Below, piece by piece: positions 15,360-23,469 of a stretch of 64,000 bases of DNA. Under the pieces are notes generated by a model. It was not told where the DNA came from. It did no database searches and saw only the letters and a program-made list of their open reading frames with translations. Both the position numbers and the translations under genes were made by a program. Within the stretch, counting starts at the first letter, position 1; each line of letters opens with the position of its first letter. Origin of the DNA: Bacteroidetes bacterium MedPE-SWsnd-G1. Lineage in GTDB: Bacteria > Bacteroidota > Bacteroidia > Flavobacteriales > Flavobacteriaceae. The stretch covers positions 62,001 to 126,000 of the forward strand of contig MPDD01000003.1 in assembly GCA_001874265.1 (NCBI GenBank), given 5' to 3'.

Positions 15360-16482
15360 ACATCAAAAACATACAAATTTAGTTAGAAGAAATAACGGGA
15401 TTTATGCCAACAATGAAATTTCAATATTGGGCGTAAAATGCTCAATAATCAGTGATTTAGTATATAAAATAGCGAAAAACAATCAAAAAAAGGCAAAAGT
15501 AGCCTATTTAGATGCGAGTCATTCTGACACTGTGGAGTCGCCAATTTTAGATACATTCACTTTTCATCATTCAGGTAATTTAGATTTGAATTCTAAATAT
15601 GAATTGAACAAATTTAATGCGCGAATTCAATTGGCACAATACGATTTAGTATGTATCAATGGGAACCATTATCAAGGTGAAAAACAAGTATTGATTTTAG
15701 ATAATGAAAAGGAGGCTTCAGTTAAAAAAAGGGTACATCAATTAACAAATGTGCAATTTGTAATTAAGATGTCTCCAGAATCAAATTATTTTGATTTTTT
15801 AGAAAAGGCGATACCGAATATCAAAGAATTACCATGTTATGCAATCGATGATATTGAGAAAATATCAAATCATTTAGGAGATCTTATAGAATCGAATATC
15901 CCCGATGTTCAAGGGTTGGTTTTAGCTGGCGGGCAAAGTACTAGAATGGGTGCCGATAAGGGGCTGTTGGAATATCACGGGATTTCTCAAAGAGAATTTT
16001 TATATCGAATTTTTCAAGAGTTATTTCCTAGAAAAGAGGAGGGGCAGTTAGGATCTTATTATTCAGTACGTCAGCATCAAGACATTTCAGGCAATAACAT
16101 CGTAGATAAGTTTAAAGGCCTAGGACCTTTTGGAGGTATTTGCTCGGCTTTTCAAGAAAATCCAAATACTGCATGGCTTGTGATTGCAACCGATGTTCCT
16201 TTTGTTTCAGAAGAAAAAATTTCTCTGTTGTTAAAACATAGAAATCCTTCTAAAATTGCGACAACCTTTAAAGGCAAAAATAAGGAGTTTCCTGAACCAT
16301 TAATAACAATTTGGGAGCCGAAGGCATATCCATTATTATTACAGTATTTGTCACAAGGTTATTCTTGTCCTAGAAAAGTATTGATAAATTCGGATGTAAA
16401 GATTGTAGAAATTGAAGATGATTTTATCAGAAATATAAATACGCCTCAAGAATTTGAAGAGGCTAAAAAAGAATTGAGTTAG
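15352..16482 (+). CDS. MobA-type nucleotidyltransferase with a degenerate MobB-like N-terminal domain
   Basis: The C-terminal half (about 185-376) is MobA, which attaches GMP to the molybdenum cofactor: LAGGQSTRMGADKG (nucleotide-binding loop), ATDVPFVS (metal-binding Asp) and NTPQEFEEA. The N-terminal ~180 residues look like MobB by order of elements: ISILGVK at the P-loop position, KVAYLDASH, and YDLVCINGNH aligning with MobB's YDLVLVEGF. The Walker A loop (GxxGxGKT) is gone, replaced by GVKCSIIS, so it should not bind nucleotide normally. The MobB assignment is inference; MobA is firm. Confidence 0.85.
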   Translation: MSKHQKHTNLVRRNNGIYANNEISILGVKCSIISDLVYKIAKNNQKKAKVAYLDASHSDTVESPILDTFTFHHSGNLDLNSKYELNKFNARIQLAQYDLVCINGNHYQGEKQVLILDNEKEASVKKRVHQLTNVQFVIKMSPESNYFDFLEKAIPNIKELPCYAIDDIEKISNHLGDLIESNIPDVQGLVLAGGQSTRMGADKGLLEYHGISQREFLYRIFQELFPRKEEGQLGSYYSVRQHQDISGNNIVDKFKGLGPFGGICSAFQENPNTAWLVIATDVPFVSEEKISLLLKHRNPSKIATTFKGKNKEFPEPLITIWEPKAYPLLLQYLSQGYSCPRKVLINSDVKIVEIEDDFIRNINTPQEFEEAKKELS

Positions 16483-16483
16483 T

Positions 16484-16669
16484 ATGTTAACATTTGGAGT
16501 ATTATTTTTTGCTGTTGGATTTATTTTAGTACTGTTTAATACAGTCGATTTTTCATTTGTAAAAGATCAAGAGAAGAATAAAAAACAAGCAATTGCAGGT
16601 TGGGTAATAGGCCTTTCTGGAATTGCTTTATTCGTATTGGCAATCATAAGAATGACCAATGGAGAGTAA
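16484..16669 (+). CDS. Small membrane protein of unknown function (61 aa)
   Basis: Two predicted membrane helices (about 3-22 and 38-57) flank a short charged loop (VKDQEKNKKQ). It begins one base after the MobA-fusion stop and its stop overlaps the next start (TAATG), so it is translated as part of the molybdenum-cofactor operon. No family recognised. Position suggests a role near cofactor synthesis or molybdate handling, but nothing in the sequence proves it. Confidence 0.75.
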   Translation: MLTFGVLFFAVGFILVLFNTVDFSFVKDQEKNKKQAIAGWVIGLSGIALFVLAIIRMTNGE

Positions 16670-17748
16670 TGAAAATCAGTAAAAATCAAATATTTCAAAG
16701 ACAAACCACGCTCCAGGAAGTTGGTGAGCAAGGGCAGCAAAAATTGCAAGATGCAAAAGTAGCTGTTGTGGGTTGTGGGGGTTTAGGTTCTGTAGCAGCT
16801 GTATACTTGGCTGCAAGTGGTATTGGTAAACTTCAATTGATAGATTTTGATGTTGTTGATGTGAGTAATTTACATCGTCAAGTTTTTTATTCGGTAGATG
16901 TTGTTGGAAAGTCTAAAGCGGATGTATTGGCGAATCATATAAATGAAATGTCGCCTTTTGTGGAGGTGCGAGTTTCGAACATTGCAATTACAAAAAACAA
17001 TATTGCAGAATCGCTTTCAGATTGGGATATTGTATTGGATTGCACAGACTTACTTCCAATAAAGTATTTGTTAAACGACTTTTGTGTGCTGTCGAACAAA
17101 ACATTGGTGTACGGATCTTTGTATAAGTTCGATGGATATGTGGCTACATTTAATTTAAATGGAGAAACATCAAACTTACGAGACGCTTTTCCTGAGATTC
17201 CAACAGAAAACATTCCTAATTGTTCGGCTTTGGGCACATTAAATTCAATTGTCGGAATTATTGGATTGATGCAGGCGAATGAGGTTTTAAAAATTGTAAC
17301 TGGTGTTGGAAGCCCTTTGGTAAATGAATTATTGATTTATAATTCACTTGATAATTCTCAGTTTAAAATGAAATTGAAGCCAAGCTTTTCTAAAGATACA
17401 ATTACTGAATTGTTTCAAAAGGAGACTTACGAAGAAGTTTCTTGTGAAATTAATGATGAATTAGAAATTTCTTCGGTCGATTTTAAAAATATACTTGAAA
17501 GTGGCGAGGATGTTTTTGAGATCGTTTCTGTAATAGAAAACACAAGTCAAGATTTACCGTTTAAGGTTGATGTCAAAACACCTTTATCAGATTTAGAGGA
17601 TTGGATTTCTGAAGATTTTGATGAAAATAAGAAGTATATCTTTATTTGTAATCGTGGAATTTCTAGTATGATTGCGGCTACACAAATTAAAGAAGAATTC
17701 CCAAATACAGAAGTACTCAGTTTGGCAGGAGGAATTTCCGAATTTTAA
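16669..17748 (+). CDS. MoeB/ThiF-family adenylyltransferase with C-terminal rhodanese domain
   Basis: Activates the C terminus of a sulfur-carrier protein, most likely MoaD in this cluster. 359 residues from ATG 16669. The ATP site is [15 protein letters not shown], then DVSNLHRQ and [10 protein letters not shown]. The zinc-binding CxxC pairs of E. coli MoeB are missing: the first position reads SNLRDAFP. The C-terminal ~100 residues are rhodanese-like, with a candidate active Cys in [10 protein letters not shown], which could supply sulfur to the carrier. A longer upstream start (16600) would run through the small membrane gene and is rejected. Its stop overlaps the convergent rluF stop. Confidence 0.9.
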   Translation: MKISKNQIFQRQTTLQEVGEQGQQKLQDAKVAVVGCGGLGSVAAVYLAASGIGKLQLIDFDVVDVSNLHRQVFYSVDVVGKSKADVLANHINEMSPFVEVRVSNIAITKNNIAESLSDWDIVLDCTDLLPIKYLLNDFCVLSNKTLVYGSLYKFDGYVATFNLNGETSNLRDAFPEIPTENIPNCSALGTLNSIVGIIGLMQANEVLKIVTGVGSPLVNELLIYNSLDNSQFKMKLKPSFSKDTITELFQKETYEEVSCEINDELEISSVDFKNILESGEDVFEIVSVIENTSQDLPFKVDVKTPLSDLEDWISEDFDENKKYIFICNRGISSMIAATQIKEEFPNTEVLSLAGGISEF

Positions 17749-18467
17749 TCGTGTGTTTTTTCAGAACTAGAAACAAGTCTGTTTATTTCAATTAGTTCCT
17801 TTGCTGTTAAATCGCGCCATTTTCCTATCGGAACATCCAAAGGAATATTCATAATTCTAACACGTTTTAATTTTGTAACTCTGTAGTCAAAATACTCACA
17901 CATACGCCTGATCTGACGATTTAACCCTTGGGTAAGAATAATTCTAAAGCGATTTTCTCCAATTTGTTCAATAAAGCATTTTTTGGTGTAAGTGTCCAAA
18001 ATCGGAACCCCATTTCCCATTCGTTTAATAAAGTCTTCAGTTATAGACTTGTTTACAGTAACGATATATTCTTTTTCGTGGTTGTTTCTTGCACGTAATA
18101 TTTTATTAACTATATCGCCATCGTTGGTAAGGAAAATTAGGCCTTCACTCGGTTTGTCTAAACGACCTATTGGGAAAATTCTAGTTGGATAATTTATATA
18201 ATCAATTATATTTCTTTTTTCCCGCTTGGAATCTGTGGTGCAAACAATTCCGACTGGTTTGTTAAAAGCAATATAAACAGGTTTGTCAGCTGGTTCCGAA
18301 ATTAGTTTCCCATCAACACGGACTTCATCTAATTCGGTTATTTTCGTACCAAGTTCTGGTATTTTACCGTTAATGGTAATTTTACCTTGTTCTAATAGTT
18401 TGTCCGCTGCTCGTCTAGAGCAATATCCAACTTCGCTTAAATATTTATTGATTCTAGTTTCTTTCAT
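17745..18467 (-). CDS. rluF: 23S rRNA pseudouridine synthase, RluF/RsuA family
   Basis: Forms pseudouridine in rRNA (family members act at position 2604 of 23S rRNA). 240 residues from ATG 18467. An S4 RNA-binding domain at the N terminus ([21 protein letters not shown]) is followed by the catalytic domain with the Asp in [11 protein letters not shown] and the [16 protein letters not shown] motif. A TTG 24 bases upstream would overlap moaE and is less likely. The gene starts two bases after the moaE stop and ends four bases into the MoeB-like gene's stop. Confidence 0.93.
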   Translation of the reverse strand: MKETRINKYLSEVGYCSRRAADKLLEQGKITINGKIPELGTKITELDEVRVDGKLISEPADKPVYIAFNKPVGIVCTTDSKREKRNIIDYINYPTRIFPIGRLDKPSEGLIFLTNDGDIVNKILRARNNHEKEYIVTVNKSITEDFIKRMGNGVPILDTYTKKCFIEQIGENRFRIILTQGLNRQIRRMCEYFDYRVTKLKRVRIMNIPLDVPIGKWRDLTAKELIEINRLVSSSEKTHD

Positions 18468-18469
18468 TT

Positions 18470-18895
18470 TTAAGGAGTTGAATTTACCCAAACTTCGCCA
18501 TCCGAAAAATGTTCTTTCTTCCAGATCGGAACAGTGTCTTTTAAAGTGTCAATTGCAAACTGACATGCTTCAAAAGAAGCATTTCTATGAGGAGATGAGA
18601 CGGAAATGATTACCGGAATATCGCCAATCTTTAATTCTCCTTTTGCATGATGAATTGCGATTTTTTCAATACTGAATTTTTCTAATGCTGCAATCCCAAT
18701 TTTCTCCATTTCTTTTAAAGCCATAGCTTCGTACGTTGAGAAATCTAAAAGGATCACTTCTTTATTTTGTGTTTTGTTTCGAACTGTTCCAATAAACACC
18801 GCAATTCCACCACAAGAAGGCTCTTGAACAAAGTCATAGCATTCTTGTAAGTTTAATTTTTCCGCTGTTATTTTTATTGAACAATTTTTAATCAA
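18470..18895 (-). CDS. moaE: Molybdopterin synthase catalytic subunit
   Basis: Large subunit of molybdopterin synthase; with thiocarboxylated MoaD it converts cyclic pyranopterin monophosphate to molybdopterin. 141 residues from a TTG at 18895. Conserved [30 protein letters not shown] and the C-terminal [13 protein letters not shown] with the active lysine are present. It lies on the opposite strand to moaA-moaC and shares a transcript with rluF. Confidence 0.95.
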   Translation of the reverse strand: MIKNCSIKITAEKLNLQECYDFVQEPSCGGIAVFIGTVRNKTQNKEVILLDFSTYEAMALKEMEKIGIAALEKFSIEKIAIHHAKGELKIGDIPVIISVSSPHRNASFEACQFAIDTLKDTVPIWKKEHFSDGEVWVNSTP

Positions 18896-18918
18896 GATAA
18901 TGGTGTTAAATGTTCTTA

Positions 18919-18926
18919 CAAAATTA
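18919..18926 (-). promoter_or_regulatory. -7 promoter box of moaE-rluF
   Basis: The minus strand reads TAATTTTG, 23 bases before the TTG start of moaE. The -33 element is not clear. Confidence 0.45.
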
Positions 18927-18947
18927 AATAATTAATCAGTCAATATG

Positions 18948-18955
18948 TACATTTG
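18948..18955 (+). promoter_or_regulatory. -7 promoter box of the DUF3817 gene
   Basis: TACATTTG, 23 bases before the start codon at 18979. No clear -33 element. Confidence 0.5.
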
Positions 18956-18978
18956 CAACCGAAATTAAATTTTAAGTC

Positions 18979-19257
18979 ATGGAGAAAATATTTAGAATAG
19001 TGGCCTTTTTAGAAGGGGTTTCATATATCCTTTTATTGTTTATAGCAACACCAATTAAATATTTGGCAAACGATCCTAGTTATGTAAAAATGTTAGGGAT
19101 GCCGCACGGAATGTTATTTATAGCATATGTGATTTTAGCGTTTATGATTCGTTCTGATTATAAATGGAACTCTAGACAATTTTCTGTGGTTTTAATTGCA
19201 TCGATAATTCCTTTTGGAACCTTTTATGTAGATAAAAAGTACTTGAAAAAAGCCTAA
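18979..19257 (+). CDS. DUF3817 small membrane protein
   Basis: 92 residues with three membrane helices (about 7-25, 42-58, 66-84). The N terminus RIVAFLEGVSYILLLFIA and the central GMPHGMLFIAYV match the DUF3817 family, whose function is unknown. It has its own promoter and sits alone between divergent moaE and convergent moaD. Confidence 0.85.
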   Translation: MEKIFRIVAFLEGVSYILLLFIATPIKYLANDPSYVKMLGMPHGMLFIAYVILAFMIRSDYKWNSRQFSVVLIASIIPFGTFYVDKKYLKKA

Positions 19258-19283
19258 GCCTTTTTTATATATTAAAATAAAAT

Positions 19284-19526
19284 TTATCCACCACTTACAG
19301 GAGGAATAATAGCAATGACATCGTTCGCATTAATTACTATGTCATCTGTAGCGTATTCCATATTTACGGCAACAGAAAAACTTTTGTAGTCTTTTAATTT
19401 AGGGTATACTTCGCTTAGTTTTTGTTTGATGTCAGCAACGGTCATCCCTGCTAAAAAATCGAATTGAATTGATTTTTGACCAACAATGTCTGTGGTAATT
19501 CCAAAAAATAATACTTGAATCTGCAT
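19284..19526 (-). CDS. moaD: Molybdopterin synthase sulfur-carrier subunit
   Basis: Ubiquitin-fold sulfur carrier of 80 residues; its C-terminal Gly-Gly (PPVSGG) becomes a thiocarboxylate after activation by the MoeB-like protein and feeds MoaE. The ATG at 19526 gives MQIQVLFFGIT, the normal beginning. The frame is open further upstream (to 19607), but that would run across the queG promoter and start. It is separated from moaE by the DUF3817 gene. Confidence 0.93.
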   Translation of the reverse strand: MQIQVLFFGITTDIVGQKSIQFDFLAGMTVADIKQKLSEVYPKLKDYKSFSVAVNMEYATDDIVINANDVIAIIPPVSGG

Positions 19527-19560
19527 AGAATTCTTTTGTGTAAAGATACTCGTTTTTGAG

Positions 19561-19568
19561 TATATTTG
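19561..19568 (+). promoter_or_regulatory. -7 promoter box of queG
   Basis: TATATTTG, 14 bases before the TTG at 19583. A TTTG at 19535-19538 lies 22 bases upstream. The box rules out the TTG at 19556 as a start, since it would not be transcribed. Confidence 0.6.
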
Positions 19569-19582
19569 AATTAAACTATTCT

Positions 19583-20509
19583 TTGAATTTAACCGCAAAA
19601 TATTCAAAACTAATCAAAGCCGAAGCTCAACGTTTGGGTTTCTCAACTTGTGGTATTGCTAAGGCAGATTTTTTAGAAGACGAGGCTAGGAATTTAGAAA
19701 ATTGGCTCAAGAATGGTTATCACGGAGAAATGCAATACATGGAGAATCATTTCGATAAACGCTTGGATCCGAGACTGTTAGTGGAGGGTTCGAAATCTGT
19801 AGTTTCTTTATCTTATAATTACTTCCCTGAAAAAGAACAAAATACAGATTCTTATAAAGTTGCTAAATACGCCTATGGGCAAGATTATCACCATGTTGTA
19901 AAAGGAAAACTAAATGAATTGTATAATTTTATTCAGGATGAAATTGGGGCAGTAAACGGTAGAGCATTTGTAGACTCTGCACCAGTTATGGAACGCGCCT
20001 GGGCGGAACGATCTGGATTGGGATGGAATGGTAAACATTCACTTTTAATTCAGAAGGAATTAGGGTCATATTTTTTTTTAGCAGAGCTGATTATCGATTT
20101 AGAATTAGAATACGATACTCCTTTTCAAACTGATCATTGTGGAACTTGCACCAAATGTATCGATGCATGTCCAACCGAGGCCATTCTTCCAAATAATACA
20201 ATTGACGGGTCTAAATGTATATCGTATTTTACAATAGAGTTGAAAAATGAAATTCCAACTTCAGTAAAAGGTCAATTCGAAGATTGGATGTTTGGTTGTG
20301 ATATTTGTCAGGATGTTTGTCCATGGAATCGATTTTCTAGACCGCATAGCGAGCCCCTTTTTAAACCTCATGAAGACTTACTTTCTATGACCAAGAACGA
20401 TTGGCAAGAAATTACAGAGGATGTTTTTAAAAAAGTGTTTAAAAAATCCCCTGTAAAACGAACTAAATATGCTGGTTTACAGCGAAATATTCAATTTTTA
20501 AAAGACTAG
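19583..20509 (+). CDS. queG: Epoxyqueuosine reductase
   Basis: Cobalamin- and iron-sulfur-dependent enzyme for the last step of queuosine synthesis in tRNA. About 308 residues. Two 4Fe-4S clusters are coordinated by [16 protein letters not shown] and [11 protein letters not shown]; the family motif YGQDYHHVV and the region [15 protein letters not shown] are conserved. The TTG at 19583 is chosen because it lies just after the promoter box and gives [15 protein letters not shown], the usual beginning. Confidence 0.93.
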   Translation: MNLTAKYSKLIKAEAQRLGFSTCGIAKADFLEDEARNLENWLKNGYHGEMQYMENHFDKRLDPRLLVEGSKSVVSLSYNYFPEKEQNTDSYKVAKYAYGQDYHHVVKGKLNELYNFIQDEIGAVNGRAFVDSAPVMERAWAERSGLGWNGKHSLLIQKELGSYFFLAELIIDLELEYDTPFQTDHCGTCTKCIDACPTEAILPNNTIDGSKCISYFTIELKNEIPTSVKGQFEDWMFGCDICQDVCPWNRFSRPHSEPLFKPHEDLLSMTKNDWQEITEDVFKKVFKKSPVKRTKYAGLQRNIQFLKD

Positions 20510-20539
20510 AATTTTATAGTGCTACTATTTAAATTTCTA

Positions 20540-20547
20540 TATATTTG
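20540..20547 (+). promoter_or_regulatory. -7 promoter box of the malic enzyme gene
   Basis: TATATTTG, 22 bases before the ATG at 20570. Confidence 0.6.
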
Positions 20548-20569
20548 TTAGTTAAATTATTATTCAATT

Positions 20570-22846
20570 ATGAGTAAATCTAGAGCAAGACAGGAAGCAC
20601 TTTTATACCATGCAAAACCAAAGCCAGGTAAGATTGAAGTAGTGCCAACAAAAAAATATACAACACAAAGAGATTTAGCATTGGCCTATTCTCCTGGAGT
20701 TGCAGAGCCATGTTTGGAGATAGAAAAGGATAAGAAAAACGCATATAAATATACATCTAAAGGAAACTTAGTAGCTGTTATTTCAAATGGTACAGCGGTT
20801 TTAGGTTTAGGAAATATTGGTCCTGAAGCTTCGAAACCTGTGATGGAAGGTAAAGGTCTTTTGTTTAAGATTTTTGCGGATATCGATGTTTTTGATATTG
20901 AAGTAGATGCCACGGATGTAGATAAATTTGTAGAAACCGTTAAGGCAATTGCCCCTACATTTGGAGGGATCAATCTAGAAGATATCAAAGCGCCTGAGGC
21001 TTTTGAAATTGAAAGAAGGTTAAAGGAAGAATTGGACATTCCGGTAATGCATGATGATCAACATGGTACAGCAATTATTTCGGCTGCAGCATTGAAAAAT
21101 GCAGTAGAAATAACAGGGAAAGACATTTCTAAGGTTCAAATTGTGGTAAATGGAGCAGGAGCAGCCGCGATCTCTTGTTCAAAATTATATTTGGCAATCG
21201 GAGCTAAGAAAGAGAATCTAGTAATGTGCGACAGTAAAGGTGTTATTCGTAAAGATCGGAATAATTTAACTCCTGAAAAAACAGAATTTGCTACGGATAA
21301 AGATGTTACAAGTTTAGAAGATGCGGTTAAAGATGCCGATGTTTTTATCGGACTTTCTATTGCCGATGTTTTGACTGCAAAAATGCTATTGAGCATGAAT
21401 GAAACGCCGATCGTTTTTGCTATGGCCAATCCAAATCCTGAAATTGATTATAATTTAGCTATTAAAACAAGGAAAGATGTAATTATGGCTACAGGTCGTT
21501 CAGACCATCCTAACCAAGTGAATAACGTACTTGGGTTTCCCTTTATTTTTAGAGGGGCATTAGATGTTAGAGCAACCAAGATTAATGAAGAAATGAAAAT
21601 TGCAGCGGTACATGCAATTGCTGATTTAGCGAAATTTCCAGTGCCAGAACAAGTGAATTTGGTTTATGACGAAAAGAACCTTTCATTTGGTGAAGACTAT
21701 ATTATTCCAAAACCATTTGATCCAAGATTAATTTATACAGTGCCACCTGCAGTTGCGAAAGCAGCAATGGAATCTGGAGTTGCAACCGAGCCAATTGAAA
21801 ATTGGGAGAAGTATGGAGATGAACTAATGGAGCGTTTAGGAACGGGAAATAAGATTATACGAATGCTTCATAACAGAGCAAAATCGGACCCTAAACGAAT
21901 TGTATTTGCTGAGGCTGATCATTTAGATGTGTTAAAAGCGGCACAAATTGTTCATGACGAAGGTATTGGGATTCCAATTTTATTAGGAAACAGAGAGATT
22001 ATTTTAGAGTTGATGGAAGAAATCGACTTTACAGGTGATGTTGAAATTATTGACCCAAAAACACAGGAGCAAAAAGAAAGAAGAGATTGTTACGCAAAGA
22101 AATATTGGAAAACAAGACAACGAAAAGGTATTAAATTATTGGATGCGCAAAAATTAATGCGTGAGCGTAATTACTTTTCTGCAATGATGGTGAATCAAGG
22201 AGATTCAGATGCCTTGTTAACAGGATATTCAAGAAACTATGCATCTGTTGTAAAACCGATGTTAGAGTTAATTGGAATGGATAAGGGAGTGACGAGAGTC
22301 GCTGCAACTAATTTAATGTTGACTAAAAGAGGCCCAATGTTTTTAGCAGATACTACTATAAATATTGATCCTACCGCTAAGGATTTAGCAAAAATCACAC
22401 AACTTACAGGGATGCTTGCAAAGATGTTTGGTATAACACCAAATATTGCCATGTTGTCATTTTCAAACTTTGGTGCTTCTGATAATGAAAATGCTAAAAA
22501 AATTAGAGAAGCGGTTAAATTAGTGCATAAGCAATATCCAGGTGTTATTATTGATGGAGAAATTCAAGCGGATTTTGCATTGAATTCAGCCTTGTTAAAA
22601 AAGGAATTTCCATTCTCTAAATTGGTAGATAAAAAAGCCAATGTATTGATATTTCCTAACTTGGATGCAGCGAATATCAGTTATAAAATGATGAAAGAAT
22701 TATATGGAGCAGAGTCTATTGGACCTATTATGTTAGGGTTAAAAAAACCAGCGCATATTGTTCAATTAGGTTCTAGTGTAGATGAAATGGTAAATATGGC
22801 TGCCATAGCGGTTGTTGATGCTCAAAATAAATCGAAAAAGAAATAA
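20570..22846 (+). CDS. maeB: NADP-dependent malic enzyme with phosphotransacetylase-like C-terminal domain
   Basis: Oxidative decarboxylation of malate to pyruvate, supplying NADPH. 758 residues. The malic enzyme part (1-430) has the family regions YSPGVAEPC, MHDDQHGTAII, VVNGAGAAA (NADP site) and MATGRSDHPNQVNN. The C-terminal part (about 435-750) is a phosphate acetyltransferase-like domain, known to be regulatory in MaeB and not an active transferase. A single gene between queG and ruvA with its own promoter. Confidence 0.96.
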   Translation: MSKSRARQEALLYHAKPKPGKIEVVPTKKYTTQRDLALAYSPGVAEPCLEIEKDKKNAYKYTSKGNLVAVISNGTAVLGLGNIGPEASKPVMEGKGLLFKIFADIDVFDIEVDATDVDKFVETVKAIAPTFGGINLEDIKAPEAFEIERRLKEELDIPVMHDDQHGTAIISAAALKNAVEITGKDISKVQIVVNGAGAAAISCSKLYLAIGAKKENLVMCDSKGVIRKDRNNLTPEKTEFATDKDVTSLEDAVKDADVFIGLSIADVLTAKMLLSMNETPIVFAMANPNPEIDYNLAIKTRKDVIMATGRSDHPNQVNNVLGFPFIFRGALDVRATKINEEMKIAAVHAIADLAKFPVPEQVNLVYDEKNLSFGEDYIIPKPFDPRLIYTVPPAVAKAAMESGVATEPIENWEKYGDELMERLGTGNKIIRMLHNRAKSDPKRIVFAEADHLDVLKAAQIVHDEGIGIPILLGNREIILELMEEIDFTGDVEIIDPKTQEQKERRDCYAKKYWKTRQRKGIKLLDAQKLMRERNYFSAMMVNQGDSDALLTGYSRNYASVVKPMLELIGMDKGVTRVAATNLMLTKRGPMFLADTTINIDPTAKDLAKITQLTGMLAKMFGITPNIAMLSFSNFGASDNENAKKIREAVKLVHKQYPGVIIDGEIQADFALNSALLKKEFPFSKLVDKKANVLIFPNLDAANISYKMMKELYGAESIGPIMLGLKKPAHIVQLGSSVDEMVNMAAIAVVDAQNKSKKK

Positions 22847-22855
22847 TTAATTCAT

Positions 22856-22863
22856 TACATTTG
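22856..22863 (+). promoter_or_regulatory. -7 promoter box of ruvA-sprA
   Basis: TACATTTG, 20 bases before the ruvA start. Since sprA begins four bases after ruvA, this box probably also drives sprA. Confidence 0.5.
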
Positions 22864-22883
22864 AACATAAAGAACCCTATTTC

Positions 22884-23465
22884 ATGATAACGCATCTTCG
22901 AGGAAAATTAGTTGAGAAAAACCCTACGTATGTAGTTGTTGAATGTGGTGGAATCGGATATTTCGCTCATATTTCGTTAAATACATTTTCAAAAATTCCT
23001 GATAATGAGGCAGTGTTCTTATACACGTACTTATCGGTTAAAGAAGATTCTCATACTTTGTTTGGTTTTGCTGAAAAAATTGAACGAGAAATATTTAAAC
23101 TATTAATTTCTGTTTCTGGAGTTGGACCAAGTATCGCTAGAACAATGCTGTCATCCATGTCTACTGAAGAAATTCAGCAGGCAATTGCGTCTTCTAATGT
23201 AGGCGTAATTCAATCTGTAAAAGGAATTGGAGCAAAAACGGCACAACGTGTAATTATAGACTTAAAAGATAAAATTGTCAAGACCTTTGGCCTTGATGAA
23301 GTTTCGGCTGTTCAAAGCAATACAAATAAGGATGAAGCGTTAATAGCATTAGAAGTTTTAGGGTTTAATAAAAAGCAGTCTGAAAAAGTGTTGGATAGGA
23401 TTTTAAAGGATGATGCAGATCAGAGCGTTGAGAATCTAATAAAAAAGGCGCTAAAAAACTTATAG
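22884..23465 (+). CDS. ruvA: Holliday junction branch migration protein RuvA
   Basis: DNA-binding subunit of the RuvAB complex that moves Holliday junctions in recombination repair. 193 residues with the OB fold (MITHLRGKLVEKNPTYVVVE), two helix-hairpin-helix motifs (LLISVSGVGPSIA; SVKGIGAKTAQRVIIDLK) and the C-terminal helical domain that contacts RuvB (EALIALEVLGFNKKQSEKVL). Four bases separate it from sprA. Confidence 0.97.
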   Translation: MITHLRGKLVEKNPTYVVVECGGIGYFAHISLNTFSKIPDNEAVFLYTYLSVKEDSHTLFGFAEKIEREIFKLLISVSGVGPSIARTMLSSMSTEEIQQAIASSNVGVIQSVKGIGAKTAQRVIIDLKDKIVKTFGLDEVSAVQSNTNKDEALIALEVLGFNKKQSEKVLDRILKDDADQSVENLIKKALKNL

Positions 23466-23469
23466 TGTA

